Notes: a model not told the origin generated them from the letters alone. Shown: positions 48,126 to 56,326, counted from the first letter of the stretch. The stretch: DNA of 64,000 bases from Brevibacillus centrosporus (GCF_003710815.1 NZ_RHHP01000031.1:124001-188000), one strand, 5' to 3'. Translations and numbers: made by a program.

Positions 48126-49907
48126 ATGAATATGCGCTGGGATTTGGATGTATTGTACACGTCATTTGATTCACCTGAATGCGAGCAAGATTGGGAACAT
48201 CTGTGCCGCGAGACGGAAGAAGTCAAAAGCTGGGCAAGGGAACAGCTTGGCAACCAAGAAAATGCCGTAGTTAAAATGGAAGCGTACATAACCAAAATGA
48301 CTTCGATCCTGCAAAAGCAAAACCGCTTGTACAGCTTTGCGGAGCTGACAGCGAGTGTCGATGCCAAAAACGAAAAGGCACTGCAAATGGTGGAGCGAAT
48401 TCAAAATCAATCCGTGGAACTGGTAGAGCCTAATGTCCAGTTTCAAAAATGGCTGGGTGCTGTTGACGATCTAGATGGGCAGATCGGGGAGTCTGCCTTG
48501 CTGGAAACGCACCGCTTCATGCTGAAGGAAATGGCTGAAAAAAGCAAGTATATGCTGAGTGAAAAAGAAGAAATCATTATCGCCAAAATGAAAAATACCG
48601 GATCCAACGCTTGGACCAAGCTTCAGGAAATGCTGACTTCGACCTTGCTCGTGGAAGTCACCGTGAACGGCGAAATGCAGCAGCTGCCGCTTCCTGTCGT
48701 GCGCAATATGGCGTATGAGAAAGATCCGGAAGTGCGCAAGCAAGCGTATGAAGCAGAGCTGGCTGCCTACAAAAAGATCGAGGAGTCTTCGGCTGCAAGC
48801 CTCAATGGAATCAAAGGCGAAGTGATTACCGTAGCCAAGCTGCGCGGCTATGAGTCCGTTTTGGATAAGACGTTGAAAGACGCGCGTATGGATCAGGAAA
48901 CGCTGGATGCGATGTGGACAGCGATTCGGGAAAGCCTGCCAACCTTCCATAAATACTACAGCAAAAAAGCAGAGCTCTTGGGTCATGCATCTGGCAAGCT
49001 GCCTTTCTACGATATGTTTGCCCCTGTAGGCGATGCGGATATGCGGTTCACGTATGAGGAAGCCCGTGACTTTATCGTCAAGCATTTCGGAAGCTTCAGT
49101 GAGAAGCTGGCCAACTATGCAGCTCGTGCTTTTGACAATCGTTGGATTGATGCCGAGACGCGGGAAGGGAAGCGGGGCGGAGCGTTTTGCGCCAATCTGC
49201 ACGTGGTCGGGGAAAGCCGTATCATGGCGAACTACACGGGCAGCTACAATGACGTCAGCACGCTTGCACACGAGCTTGGACACGGATACCATGGAGATTG
49301 CTTGGTGAAGGAAGCCTTCTTCAACAGCGATTATCCGATGCCGATCGCAGAAACGGCGTCGATCCTGTGTGAGACCATCATTGCAAATGCCGCCCTGCAG
49401 CAAGCAACTCCGAACGAAGCGTTCGCTATTTTGGAGAATGACATTTCTGGTGCAGGGCAAGTGATTGTCGATATTTACAGCCGCTTCCTTTTCGAATCAG
49501 CCTTGATCGAAAAACGCGAAAATGGTTCGTTGTCTGTGAATGAATTAAAGGAATTGATGCTGCAGGCTCAAAAACAGGCCTATGGCAACGGCTTGGATCC
49601 AGAAAAGCTGCACCCGTATATGTGGGTTTGCAAGCCGCATTATTACAGTGCTGATTACAACTATTACAACTTCCCATACGCATTCGGGCTTTTGTTTGCA
49701 AAAGGACTGTACGCAGTCTACCTCGAGCGTGGGGAGGCGTTTGTCGAGCAGTACGATCAGCTGCTCGCCGTCACCGGTAAAATGAGCATTGCCGATGTAG
49801 CTGCCATCATGGATGTGGATGTGCGCTCCGTTGATTTCTGGCGGAATTCCTTATCCCTCATCGGCAAAGACATCGAGAAGTTTGTTGAACTGGCTGCCTC
49901 CAGGTAA
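48126..49907 (+). CDS. pepF: Oligoendopeptidase F (M3 family)
   Basis: A cytoplasmic zinc endopeptidase that trims short peptides, 593 residues. The zinc motif is HELGHGYH near residue 382 (H-E-x-x-H), with the third ligand Glu in AETASILCETII about 27 residues later. The start MNMRWDLDVLYTSFDS and LAHELGHGYHGDCLV are typical of PepF/YjbG. ATG 48126 has GAGGAGG 6-10 nt upstream; an upstream extension of 33 codons contains the promoter and is unlikely to be translated. It is followed by a strong terminator. Confidence 0.95.
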   Translation: MNMRWDLDVLYTSFDSPECEQDWEHLCRETEEVKSWAREQLGNQENAVVKMEAYITKMTSILQKQNRLYSFAELTASVDAKNEKALQMVERIQNQSVELVEPNVQFQKWLGAVDDLDGQIGESALLETHRFMLKEMAEKSKYMLSEKEEIIIAKMKNTGSNAWTKLQEMLTSTLLVEVTVNGEMQQLPLPVVRNMAYEKDPEVRKQAYEAELAAYKKIEESSAASLNGIKGEVITVAKLRGYESVLDKTLKDARMDQETLDAMWTAIRESLPTFHKYYSKKAELLGHASGKLPFYDMFAPVGDADMRFTYEEARDFIVKHFGSFSEKLANYAARAFDNRWIDAETREGKRGGAFCANLHVVGESRIMANYTGSYNDVSTLAHELGHGYHGDCLVKEAFFNSDYPMPIAETASILCETIIANAALQQATPNEAFAILENDISGAGQVIVDIYSRFLFESALIEKRENGSLSVNELKELMLQAQKQAYGNGLDPEKLHPYMWVCKPHYYSADYNYYNFPYAFGLLFAKGLYAVYLERGEAFVEQYDQLLAVTGKMSIADVAAIMDVDVRSVDFWRNSLSLIGKDIEKFVELAASR

Positions 49908-49922
49908 ACCCATACAGAAGAC

Positions 49923-49957
49923 AAAAAAACGTCCAATCAACTTCTGGACGTTTTTTT
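49923..49957 (+). terminator. Intrinsic terminator of pepF
   Basis: ACGTCCA (49929-49935) pairs with TGGACGT (49945-49951), flanked by an A run and followed by a T run. Confidence 0.85.
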
Positions 49958-50012
49958 GCGCATAGCATGTTACTTGCAGGGAGAAAGTAAGAAAAACAAA
50001 TGAGGTGATTAC

Positions 50013-50255
50013 GTGGTGAACGGATTGCAGTTGTTGGATCTGCTTCGGGAGACAGAGAATAAAATGCTGCATTTACATAGAGCCATCGATAAAGTAAGCA
50101 GCGAACCGGATTTCAAGGAGACGGTGAGCGTTCTGACGGTGGTTGTCAGGGACTATCAGCTCCAGCTGGATAAAATGAAACAGGCTCTGGGGGCTCTGGA
50201 GATTAACACCGCTCAAAGCGCCTCCCAGTCCAACCATGCACAAGGCACTCAGTAA
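50013..50255 (+). CDS. Small helical protein of unknown function
   Basis: The 80-residue protein starts at GTG 50013 after GAGGTG. It appears to be two amphipathic helices (LQLLDLLRETENKMLHLHRA and VLTVVVRDYQLQLDKMKQAL) followed by a polar, Gln/Ser-rich tail. It has no membrane span or known motif. Helix periodicity suggests a short coiled coil and an oligomeric or adaptor role. It is convergent with the NlpC/P60 gene over a shared terminator. Confidence 0.65.
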   Translation: MVNGLQLLDLLRETENKMLHLHRAIDKVSSEPDFKETVSVLTVVVRDYQLQLDKMKQALGALEINTAQSASQSNHAQGTQ

Positions 50256-50257
50256 GT

Positions 50258-50310
50258 AAAAAATGCAGCTGAGGAATCTTTGCAATCAGATTCGTCAGCT
50301 GCATTTTATT
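50258..50310. terminator. Bidirectional intrinsic terminator
   Basis: ATGCAGCTGA-x-GAATCT (from 50263) and AGATTC-x-TCAGCTGCAT form a stem of about 17 bp with one mismatch. An A run lies on the left and TTTTATTT on the right, so it serves both convergent genes. Confidence 0.85.
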
Positions 50311-50318
50311 TGCTGGGA

Positions 50319-51254
50319 TTACTGAAAATCAATGTAGCGCTTGGCGCCGTAGAATGGATAGAGCCTGTCCATGTACTCGACCTTGCCGTAGCGTACATCC
50401 TCACCGTTTGCATGAACAATGACGCCGTTACCCATGTAGATCGCTACGTGGGATACTCGGCCCTTGCCCAGTGCATCATAAAACAAGAGATCCCCTGGCT
50501 GAGCCTGATCCATCGAAATGGGCTTGCCGCTGCCGAATTGTTCTTCGGAAGTGCGGGGGAGTGTAACCCCGAGCTTGTCAAAAACGTAAGAAGTAAAGCC
50601 GCTGCAATCAAAGCCGTTCTTTGTTGTTCCACCCAGAACATACGGGGTATTCAACAGAGGCTCAATGATTCTGTCCAGGCGTCGTACACTAGCCGTATCA
50701 AGCTCACCGGTAAATTCTAGGTCATCAGCGAGTACAGAAGTGCTCAAAAACTTGGAGGATACATAGGCTTCCTTTCGATCCTCGTATTTGATTCGCGTCC
50801 ACTCGTGGCCAGGCTCGACTACTTCCACCGTGCTGCCCAGACGAAGCTTGCCAATGATTCTGCCATCCATGGATGGGTCTCGGCGCACGTTCACGTTATC
50901 GCCTGTTACCCGAGCCTTGCCTTCCAGAACATCTGGTTTGGCATCGGATGGGGCAGAAGCTTTCGGCTGATCTTTGTCGGAATTGTCAGGGGAAGAAGCC
51001 AAGTCCGGTGGCGCAGAAGATGAGCCATCCGAGAGGTTGTCTCCCGCCAAGAGCAATTGTTGGCCAATTGCCAAACGGTCCGATTTCAATTGATTCACTT
51101 GCATGAGCTGGCTCACCGTGGTTTGATGCTCACGTGCGATTTTGCTCAACGTATCACCTGCTGATACCACGTAAAGGGGCGAAGCTGCGTGGGCAGCAGT
51201 AGGCAGCAGAGTGAAGAGGGCGAGGAAGGTGATCAGCCTCGAAGTATGTTTCAT
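50319..51254 (-). CDS. Secreted NlpC/P60 peptidoglycan hydrolase with LysM and SH3 domains
   Basis: The 311-residue exported protein has a signal peptide (LITFLALFTLLPTAAHA) and a LysM wall-binding domain at residues 27-70 (YVVSAGDTLSKIAREHQTT). A Ser/Pro/Asp-rich linker and a bacterial SH3 domain near residues 113-170 (GDNVNVRRDPSMDGRIIGKL) follow. The C-terminal NlpC/P60 endopeptidase has catalytic Cys in FDCSGFTSYVF, His in VSHVAIYMGNG and a third polar residue in VIVHANG. It should cut stem peptides in the cell wall. GGTGGAGA precedes the ATG. Confidence 0.95.
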   Translation of the reverse strand: MKHTSRLITFLALFTLLPTAAHAASPLYVVSAGDTLSKIAREHQTTVSQLMQVNQLKSDRLAIGQQLLLAGDNLSDGSSSAPPDLASSPDNSDKDQPKASAPSDAKPDVLEGKARVTGDNVNVRRDPSMDGRIIGKLRLGSTVEVVEPGHEWTRIKYEDRKEAYVSSKFLSTSVLADDLEFTGELDTASVRRLDRIIEPLLNTPYVLGGTTKNGFDCSGFTSYVFDKLGVTLPRTSEEQFGSGKPISMDQAQPGDLLFYDALGKGRVSHVAIYMGNGVIVHANGEDVRYGKVEYMDRLYPFYGAKRYIDFQ

Positions 51255-51365
51255 GTCATCGTCTCCACCAATCTACTAAATTCTGCATATCTAGATAAAA
51301 TTCTAGCGGAATCTCGTTGGTAAATCTATGAAAAAATATAAAAACGAAAAAGTTTTTAAAAACTA

Positions 51366-51395
51366 TTGCATTTTAAAATCGAATCATGCTATATT
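51366..51395 (+). promoter_or_regulatory. tRNA operon promoter
   Basis: TTGCAT (51366-51371) and TATATT (51390-51395) are separated by 18 bp. A TGc extension precedes the -10, and the promoter lies 50 bp upstream of tRNA-Asp. Confidence 0.65.
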
Positions 51396-51444
51396 ACAGA
51401 AGTCGTTGCGAGCAAAACGCGAAACGGCGCGATTAAACAAGCCT

Positions 51445-51521
51445 GGAGCTGTGGTGAAGTTGGAGTTCACGCCGGTCTGTCACACCGGAGGTCGCGGGTT
51501 CGAGTCCCGTCAGCTCCGCCA
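51445..51521 (+). tRNA. tRNA-Asp (anticodon GTC)
   Basis: Acceptor arms GGAGCTG/CAGCTCC pair fully. The anticodon stem CCGGT/ACCGG encloses CTGTCAC with anticodon GTC. The T arm has GGTTCGAGTCC, and CCA is encoded. Confidence 0.97.
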
Positions 51522-51569
51522 TTTTATCTTCCAATATTGGACAGATAATAGGCGATTTTGAAAGAATAT

Positions 51570-51645
51570 GCCGGTATAGCTCAATTGGTAGAGCACCTGA
51601 CTTGTAATCAGGGGGTTGTGGGTTCAAGTCCTATTGCCGGCACCA
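51570..51645 (+). tRNA. tRNA-Thr (anticodon TGT)
   Basis: Acceptor GCCGGTA pairs with TGCCGGC with one G-T pair. The anticodon loop CTTGTAA carries TGT. The T loop is GGTTCAAGTCC, and CCA is encoded. Confidence 0.97.
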
Positions 51646-51659
51646 TTTTATCTATACAT

Positions 51660-51746
51660 GCGGTCATGGCGGAATTGGCAGACGCGCTAGATTCAGGTTC
51701 TAGTGGTGGCAACACCGTGGAGGTTCAAGTCCTCTTGACCGCACCA
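51660..51746 (+). tRNA. tRNA-Leu (anticodon CAG), copy 1
   Basis: A class II tRNA of 87 nt with a long variable arm (TGGTGGCAACACCGT). The anticodon loop ATTCAGGTT carries CAG. Acceptor GCGGTCA/TGACCGC pairs fully, and CCA is encoded. Confidence 0.97.
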
Positions 51747-51789
51747 TGTAGATGGATTGGTTTTGAAAATTGGATTTTTTTCGTTTTAT

Positions 51790-51876
51790 GCGGTCGTGGC
51801 GGAATTGGCAGACGCGCTAGATTCAGGTTCTAGTGGTGGCAACACCGTGGAGGTTCAAGTCCTCTCGACCGCACCA
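51790..51876 (+). tRNA. tRNA-Leu (anticodon CAG), copy 2
   Basis: It is identical to copy 1 except for two positions that form one acceptor pair: A7-T66 in copy 1 is G7-C66 here (GCGGTCG/CGACCGC). Tandem duplication with a compensatory change. Confidence 0.97.
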
Positions 51877-51896
51877 ACTTTCGCATTCTCTGTGGA

Positions 51897-51924
51897 TTTG
51901 CCCGAATTGGTTCGGGCTTTTTTT
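51897..51924 (+). terminator. Terminator of the tRNA operon
   Basis: GCCCGAA (51900-51906) pairs with TTCGGGC (51911-51917) around TTGG, followed by a long T run. Confidence 0.9.
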
Positions 51925-51965
51925 ATTTTTAAGGAATATACATACACTTACAAAAAATAATGGCC

Positions 51966-51994
51966 TTACAATTATTTGGGGCATCCTGTACAAT
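51966..51994 (+). promoter_or_regulatory. Candidate sigma-A promoter of the DsbA-type gene
   Basis: TTACAA (51966-51971) and TACAAT (51989-51994) are separated by 17 bp, 35 bp upstream of the start codon. Confidence 0.6.
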
Positions 51995-52028
51995 GACAAC
52001 GTAGGAAGAAAGGGGAGAGTTCTCGACC

Positions 52029-52658
52029 ATGATCATCGAGATTTTTCAAGACACGATTTGCCCATGGTGCCGTATTGGTAAAAAGCATCTGTTTGAAGCG
52101 ATGCGCCAGTGGCAGGGTGAGCCTATTGAAATTCGCTATCGTGCTTATCAGCTTGATCCACATACACCAAAAAATGGTTTGCCGTTTTGGGAAACGATGG
52201 CAGCCAATAAAGGCGGCAGAGCAGCTGTAGAGCAAATGGTGCAGCATGCGGCTCGCGCAGGAGAAGCGGCGGGCATTCCCTTTGACTTTCAAAAAGTAAC
52301 TCAGTGGTCAAATACAATCGCCTCCCACACACTCATCAAGCTTGCTTCGGAAGACAAACAAACAGAGGCTGTTGATGCGGTTTACAAAGCGTACTTTGAA
52401 GAGGGAAAAGACATTGGCGACATCGATGTCCTTCTTGCGATTGCAAAAGAGCTCGGCTTAGATCAAGAGCAGGTACGCCAGGCTATCGAAACGGACGCCA
52501 TGCAAGCTCAAATCGACGAAGACATTGCGTTTGCAAGGGAATTACAAATTACGGGAGTGCCGTTCTTCGTGATCGATAACAAGCTGGCGCTATCTGGTGC
52601 ACACCCACCGGAAAACTTTCTGAAGGCATTTCAACAGGCGATCGAGACAACGAATTAG
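52029..52658 (+). CDS. DsbA-family (FrnE-like) dithiol oxidoreductase
   Basis: The 209-residue cytoplasmic protein has a thioredoxin fold with a helical insert. It begins IIEIFQDTICPWCRIGKKHL with redox motif CPWC at residues 11-14. The cis-Pro region is ELQITGVPFFVIDNKLALSG near residue 172. This is the FrnE/2-hydroxychromene-2-carboxylate-isomerase-like subgroup, and no signal peptide is present. FrnE proteins help with oxidative stress and thiol balance. GGGGAG precedes the ATG. It is monocistronic with its own terminator. Confidence 0.92.
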   Translation: MIIEIFQDTICPWCRIGKKHLFEAMRQWQGEPIEIRYRAYQLDPHTPKNGLPFWETMAANKGGRAAVEQMVQHAARAGEAAGIPFDFQKVTQWSNTIASHTLIKLASEDKQTEAVDAVYKAYFEEGKDIGDIDVLLAIAKELGLDQEQVRQAIETDAMQAQIDEDIAFARELQITGVPFFVIDNKLALSGAHPPENFLKAFQQAIETTN

Positions 52659-52681
52659 TTCTGCTTGCCAAACAGAGTGAG

Positions 52682-52707
52682 AACCGCCAATAATCGGCGG
52701 TTTTTTT
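52682..52707 (+). terminator. Intrinsic terminator of the DsbA-type gene
   Basis: AACCGCC (52682-52688) pairs with GGCGGTT (52696-52702), followed by a T run. Confidence 0.85.
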
Positions 52708-52821
52708 CGTTGATAGATGTCCAACATTTGTAGGTTGTTGCCAGCTTGCTTCGTGTGTAGAGTAGGAACTGACGAGGATCGAATCATTGCATACAGCTAC
52801 GAATAAGCGAGGGAATGAACG

Positions 52822-53445
52822 ATGAAAAAATCCTATATATGGACGGCTCCTGTGCTTGCTTCTGCACTCCTGTTTGCAGCGCTGTCTCCGGTCGTACCGG
52901 TTAATGCAGCCAATGGTACAGCCGAAGAGACTATTCAACCGACACAAGCTGAACTACGAGAGAAATATTTGGACAAGATGGATCTAAAGTCAAAGGATGT
53001 CCTGGGCTTTTACCATACGTCTATGAACGGAAGCACGGATGCTCGCAAGCACAACATCAAGAAGGCAATTAAGCGAATCAACGGGCAAAAACTAAAGCAG
53101 AATGAAACCTTCTCCTACAATGGAACAGTGGGCAATTCCAACATTTCCGAGGACGGCTGGCAAAAAGCAGGTGCAATCGTCAATGGGCAATTGGTAGAAG
53201 ACTACGGTGGTGGCATCTGCCAGGTGTCCAGCACGCTGTTTAACGCGGCAAATGAAGCGGGTATGACGATGGTAGAGCGACATGGGCACAGCAAGACTGT
53301 CGGTTACGTGCCAGCTGGTATGGATGCGACAGTCGCATACGGCTATCTCGATTTTCAATTTGCGAATCCGTTTGATGAGAAGGTGAAAATCAAAGCGAAA
53401 ACGTTTGATGACGAACATGTCGTAATCGCCATCGTTCGAGACTAA
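52822..53445 (+). CDS. Secreted VanW-family protein
   Basis: The 207-residue protein has a signal peptide (WTAPVLASALLFAALSPVVP) and a VanW domain over about residues 60-180. The core is DGWQKAGAIVNGQLVEDYGGGICQVSSTLFNAA, shown here by its hallmarks G-G-G-I-C-Q-V-S-S-T-L-F-N-A, followed by RHGHSKTVGYVPAGMDATV. The VanW domain is frequent in exported proteins of Bacillales, and its biochemical role is not established. Here it stands alone without the usual G5 or peptidoglycan-binding domain. The ribosome site is weak (GCGAGGG). Confidence 0.9.
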   Translation: MKKSYIWTAPVLASALLFAALSPVVPVNAANGTAEETIQPTQAELREKYLDKMDLKSKDVLGFYHTSMNGSTDARKHNIKKAIKRINGQKLKQNETFSYNGTVGNSNISEDGWQKAGAIVNGQLVEDYGGGICQVSSTLFNAANEAGMTMVERHGHSKTVGYVPAGMDATVAYGYLDFQFANPFDEKVKIKAKTFDDEHVVIAIVRD

Positions 53446-53466
53446 TGAATAGGTAGAACCATCTTC

Positions 53467-53514
53467 AAAGCAGGGAAGGCTCCCCTAGTGGGATATGGCC
53501 TTTCCTGCTTTTTT
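53467..53514 (+). terminator. Intrinsic terminator of the VanW gene
   Basis: AAAGCAGG-x-AAGGC (53467-53480) pairs with GGCCTT-x-CCTGCTTT (from 53497), followed by TTTT. The stem has one mismatch and a 16-nt loop. Confidence 0.75.
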
Positions 53515-53624
53515 CTGCTGGAAAAAGGGACGAATTGGGCCGAATCTATGGAAAACTGTTGTGCGCTCCCTCATAAATGTAATGGTGCAAGACCATACTG
53601 GTTGAAAAAGGGAGGTGGATCATC

Positions 53625-54149
53625 ATGTACGTACAAGTGACAGGAGAGCGTGACAATCTGTCGGTCATTGTGATGGGGGAACCTCTGGCTGGTCAGCCGA
53701 GTGGTCCCTACAAGCTGCCTGGCAGGCTTGTGAAAGCACTAAAACCTCAGGACCTCCCGATGGAAGTATGCTTTACACTCGATGGCTCTCTCCCTTCTGG
53801 CTACGGGTTTTATCCCGAGGACCGGGTAGTGTTTCAGCGCGGACACAAGGAGCAGTCTTTGTGGATTCGGGTCACTTCTACCTATGTCCAAAGCGAGTGG
53901 GATGGGTTTTTTCCCTTGGAAGCAACGCTGCAAGCTCGCAAACAAGCACTGGAGGAACAATCTGGCTTCGTTCAGATCGGGTATGAGGCAGGGGAGCAAA
54001 TCTCCGTCATTCACTATGAATTTGAGTGGGAGCGAACAGAGCCTATGGATTTGGAGTCGGCGCTTGAGGCGATCTGCGACACCGTATGTGAAATCGAAGC
54101 GAGGGGAAATGCAAATTTGTGGCCGCGAAAGGGTCCTTCCTTTGGTTAG
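53625..54149 (+). CDS. Uncharacterised protein, 174 residues
   Basis: I do not recognise this family. The protein starts MYVQVTGERDNLSVIVMGEP, is soluble, slightly acidic and rich in aromatic residues, and alternates strands with a helical C-terminal part (PMDLESALEAICDTVCEIEA). GGGAGGTGG precedes the ATG, which strongly supports translation. It lies between the VanW gene and an FAH-family gene on the same strand; a gap of 88 bp with a GATATAGTT sequence follows. No function can be inferred. Confidence 0.7.
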   Translation: MYVQVTGERDNLSVIVMGEPLAGQPSGPYKLPGRLVKALKPQDLPMEVCFTLDGSLPSGYGFYPEDRVVFQRGHKEQSLWIRVTSTYVQSEWDGFFPLEATLQARKQALEEQSGFVQIGYEAGEQISVIHYEFEWERTEPMDLESALEAICDTVCEIEARGNANLWPRKGPSFG

Positions 54150-54236
54150 GCAGGAAAGCTTTTGCACGTACGACGCACCGTGATATAGTTAAAAGGAATT
54201 CACAACCAGTTGTCCGTGTAAAAGGAGAGAGAGACT

Positions 54237-54863
54237 ATGAAGAAAATCGGAAATATTTATTGCGTTGGACGTAATTACAAACTGCATGCGGAAGAGCTGG
54301 GCAATGATGTGCCGACGAAGCCAATGATTTTTGGCAAGCCGACTCATGCGCTGGCAGAGACAGCTGGTGGGGAGATCGTACTGCCAGGAACTCGCGGAGA
54401 GCTTCATTATGAGACGGAACTTATCATTCACATCGCCCGTTCCTATGAGCCTGGAGTGACACTGGATGAAATGGTAGACGAGATCGCATTGGGCATTGAT
54501 TTTACGTTGCGCGATGTACAAAGCGAATTGAAGAAAAAAGGACATCCGTGGCTGCTCGCCAAAGGGTTTAAAAATTCAGCGATCTTGACGCCTTTTCATG
54601 CGTTCCCGGGGCTGGATGAATGCCTGAAGACGGACTTTACCCTGCTGAAAAATGGAGAGCAGGCTCAGCGCGGGAATATTCGCAATGTCATTTTTGATTT
54701 AATGACATTGATCCAATATATCTCTGAGCATTTTGGGCTGGAAAAAGGAGATATCATCTATACCGGAACGCCTGAAGGTGTGGGACCGGTAGCAGATGGG
54801 GATGTACTCACTTTCCTGTGGGGCGACCAAAAATGGGGAGAATTTACGGCGCGTTTGCGCTAA
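54237..54863 (+). CDS. Fumarylacetoacetate hydrolase-family protein (acylpyruvase-like)
   Basis: The 208-residue protein is a compact FAH enzyme. It begins NIYCVGRNYKLHAEELGND and has the metal site in LHYETELIIHIAR (E-x-E) near residue 63, DFTLRDVQSELKKKGHPW near residue 88 and GDIIYTGTPEGVGPV near residue 178. This short form resembles YcgM/YisK-type acylpyruvate or oxaloacetate-processing enzymes. It is the second FAH gene of the window and is unrelated in context to the catabolic operon copy. AAAGGAGAG precedes the ATG, and a strong terminator follows. Confidence 0.9.
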   Translation: MKKIGNIYCVGRNYKLHAEELGNDVPTKPMIFGKPTHALAETAGGEIVLPGTRGELHYETELIIHIARSYEPGVTLDEMVDEIALGIDFTLRDVQSELKKKGHPWLLAKGFKNSAILTPFHAFPGLDECLKTDFTLLKNGEQAQRGNIRNVIFDLMTLIQYISEHFGLEKGDIIYTGTPEGVGPVADGDVLTFLWGDQKWGEFTARLR

Positions 54864-54883
54864 GAAACAAGAAAAGCAGACGA

Positions 54884-54931
54884 TAAAAAAAGCCAGCTTC
54901 TGACAGGATCAGGGAGAAGCTGGCTTTTTCT
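54884..54931 (+). terminator. Intrinsic terminator of the FAH gene
   Basis: AAAAAGCCAGCTTC (to 54900) pairs with GAAGCTGGCTTTTT (from 54916), a perfect stem of 14 bp with a 15-nt loop. Confidence 0.9.
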
Positions 54932-54948
54932 ATGGCGAAAGCCCTTGT

Positions 54949-54963
54949 TGATAGTGATTCTCA
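54949..54963. promoter_or_regulatory. Fur-box-like 7-1-7 site
   Basis: TGATAGTGATTCTCA matches 13 of 15 positions of the Bacillus Fur pattern TGATAAT-N-ATTATCA. It lies 186 bp upstream of the P60 gene. No iron gene is adjacent. Confidence 0.35.
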
Positions 54964-55036
54964 ATGCGTGTGGTTCCATAGAACTAAAGGGTTGCAACCG
55001 CACAGTTTTCCACTCGATTTCCATCTAGTTCAATGC

Positions 55037-55128
55037 TACCAATTTCCGTATTGGTAAATTTTACGGTCTTATCCTCCAGTTTCCTCCTGAGGTAATCTGA
55101 CGTTGTACCCACGAAGGGTGCCACAACA
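55037..55128 (+). other. Structured leader upstream of the P60 gene
   Basis: Two hairpins are visible: TACCAAT (55037-55043) with ATTGGTA (55050-55056), and GTTGT-A-CCC (55103-55111) with GGG-TGCC-ACAAC (55117-55128), the second ending just before the AAGGAGG ribosome site. It does not match a riboswitch I know; c-di-AMP and T-box signatures are absent. Confidence 0.4.
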
Positions 55129-55148
55129 TGACAAGGAGGAAAAGACAA

Positions 55149-56060
55149 GTGACGAAACGAGATTGGGTAATGAAGTCAACTGTAGCAGTCATCCTGAGTA
55201 CGTCCCTGTTAATGGGTGGTCAAGTTGGACAAGCAGCGGCCGCTAGTACGACCTATGAACAACAAACCAGTGAGGTAGCCTCTATCGCCAAATCCATGGT
55301 CGGGAAGCCTTACAGATACAAAGCTTCTGGACCAAAAGAATTTGGATCAGCTGAGTTAGCAACATATGCTTACAAACAGGTTGGAGTAAAAATCGGAAGC
55401 ACGATCAGTGGTTTATACAAAACTGGAACCAAGGTATCTTCGATCAGCAAGGTGGAAGCTGGGGATCTGGTCTTCTTCTCTTCGAACGGTTCCGGCAGCC
55501 CTACTTTTATGGGGGTATACATAGGTAATGGTCAATATGTTTATTCTTCCGAAGGCGAAGGAAAAGTAGTTCTCAAGAAGCTCTCTGACTACAGCAAGAA
55601 GTTCCTTGGCGCGCGCAGAATCGTAGAGGACTCGTCGTCGGATAATTCGTCGAATTCGCCAAGTACGCCGGCGTCAGACATCGCCAGCAAAGTCATCAAG
55701 AATGGGGAGAAGTATTTGGGAACCAAGTACAAATACGGCTCCAGCAGCAGTACGACCAAAAGCTTTGACTGCTCCTCGTTTACACAGCGTGTCTTCAAGG
55801 AAGCAGGAATTACGCTCCCACGTGATTCCCGTCAGCAGTCTACTGTCGGGACAACTGTCTCTAAAAAGAATCTGCAAAAAGGCGATTTGCTCTTCATGAA
55901 AGCTTCAGTGAACAGCTCTTCGGATCGCATCACGCACGTAGCGATTTACGCAGGAAACGGCAAAATCCTGCATACTTACGGCAGCCCTGGCGTTACCTAC
56001 TCCAAGTTCGACGGCACGAACTGGGAAAAACGCGTTGTCAAAATCAAACGTGTGATCTAA
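55149..56060 (+). CDS. Secreted protein with one degenerate and one intact NlpC/P60 domain
   Basis: The 303-residue exported protein starts at GTG 55149, 8 nt after AGGAGG. After the signal peptide (VAVILSTSLLMGGQVGQA) come two NlpC/P60 repeats. In the first (about 40-155) the catalytic segment reads FGSAEL where F-D-C-S-G-L is expected, and FMGVYIGNG where H-V-A-I-Y is expected, so both Cys and His are lost. A Ser-rich linker (about 160-178) leads to the second repeat with FDCSSF, THVAIYAGNG and ILHTYG, which looks active. The first copy may have become a wall-binding or regulatory module. Confidence 0.92.
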   Translation: MTKRDWVMKSTVAVILSTSLLMGGQVGQAAAASTTYEQQTSEVASIAKSMVGKPYRYKASGPKEFGSAELATYAYKQVGVKIGSTISGLYKTGTKVSSISKVEAGDLVFFSSNGSGSPTFMGVYIGNGQYVYSSEGEGKVVLKKLSDYSKKFLGARRIVEDSSSDNSSNSPSTPASDIASKVIKNGEKYLGTKYKYGSSSSTTKSFDCSSFTQRVFKEAGITLPRDSRQQSTVGTTVSKKNLQKGDLLFMKASVNSSSDRITHVAIYAGNGKILHTYGSPGVTYSKFDGTNWEKRVVKIKRVI

Positions 56061-56094
56061 CTCGTCGGAATCGAGTGAATCATAGGAAACGACT

Positions 56095-56147
56095 AAGAAT
56101 CGTAGAGATAGGCTCTCTTGCACAAGCAGGGGGGCCTTGATTCTTTT
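56095..56147 (+). terminator. Possible terminator after the P60 gene
   Basis: AAGAATC (56095-56101) pairs with GATTCTT (56139-56145), followed by TT. The loop is long (37 nt) with a small internal GGC/GCC pairing. Confidence 0.4.
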
Positions 56148-56326
56148 CGGAGTAGTTCTTTTGTAATGTAAGACGAACCGGAAGGCGAATAGTTTCACAA
56201 AAACGGGTTGCCAAATGTTTCATTACCTTAGTAAATTATTTTGGTTCGAATCGACTATGAAGAGGAAAAATTGCAAAAACCTCGAATTATGTTACTGTAT
56301 ACTTGAAAAAAACGGGGGTGTTTCAG

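Noticed and set aside
54984..55130. A 48-codon frame on the minus strand upstream of the P60 gene.
   Set aside because: Its ATG has no ribosome site, the good AGGAGG inside it has no start codon at usable spacing, and the region is better explained as a leader with hairpins.
54931..55148. c-di-AMP (ydaO-type) riboswitch, often found before wall hydrolases in this group.
   Set aside because: The conserved riboswitch core sequences could not be found.
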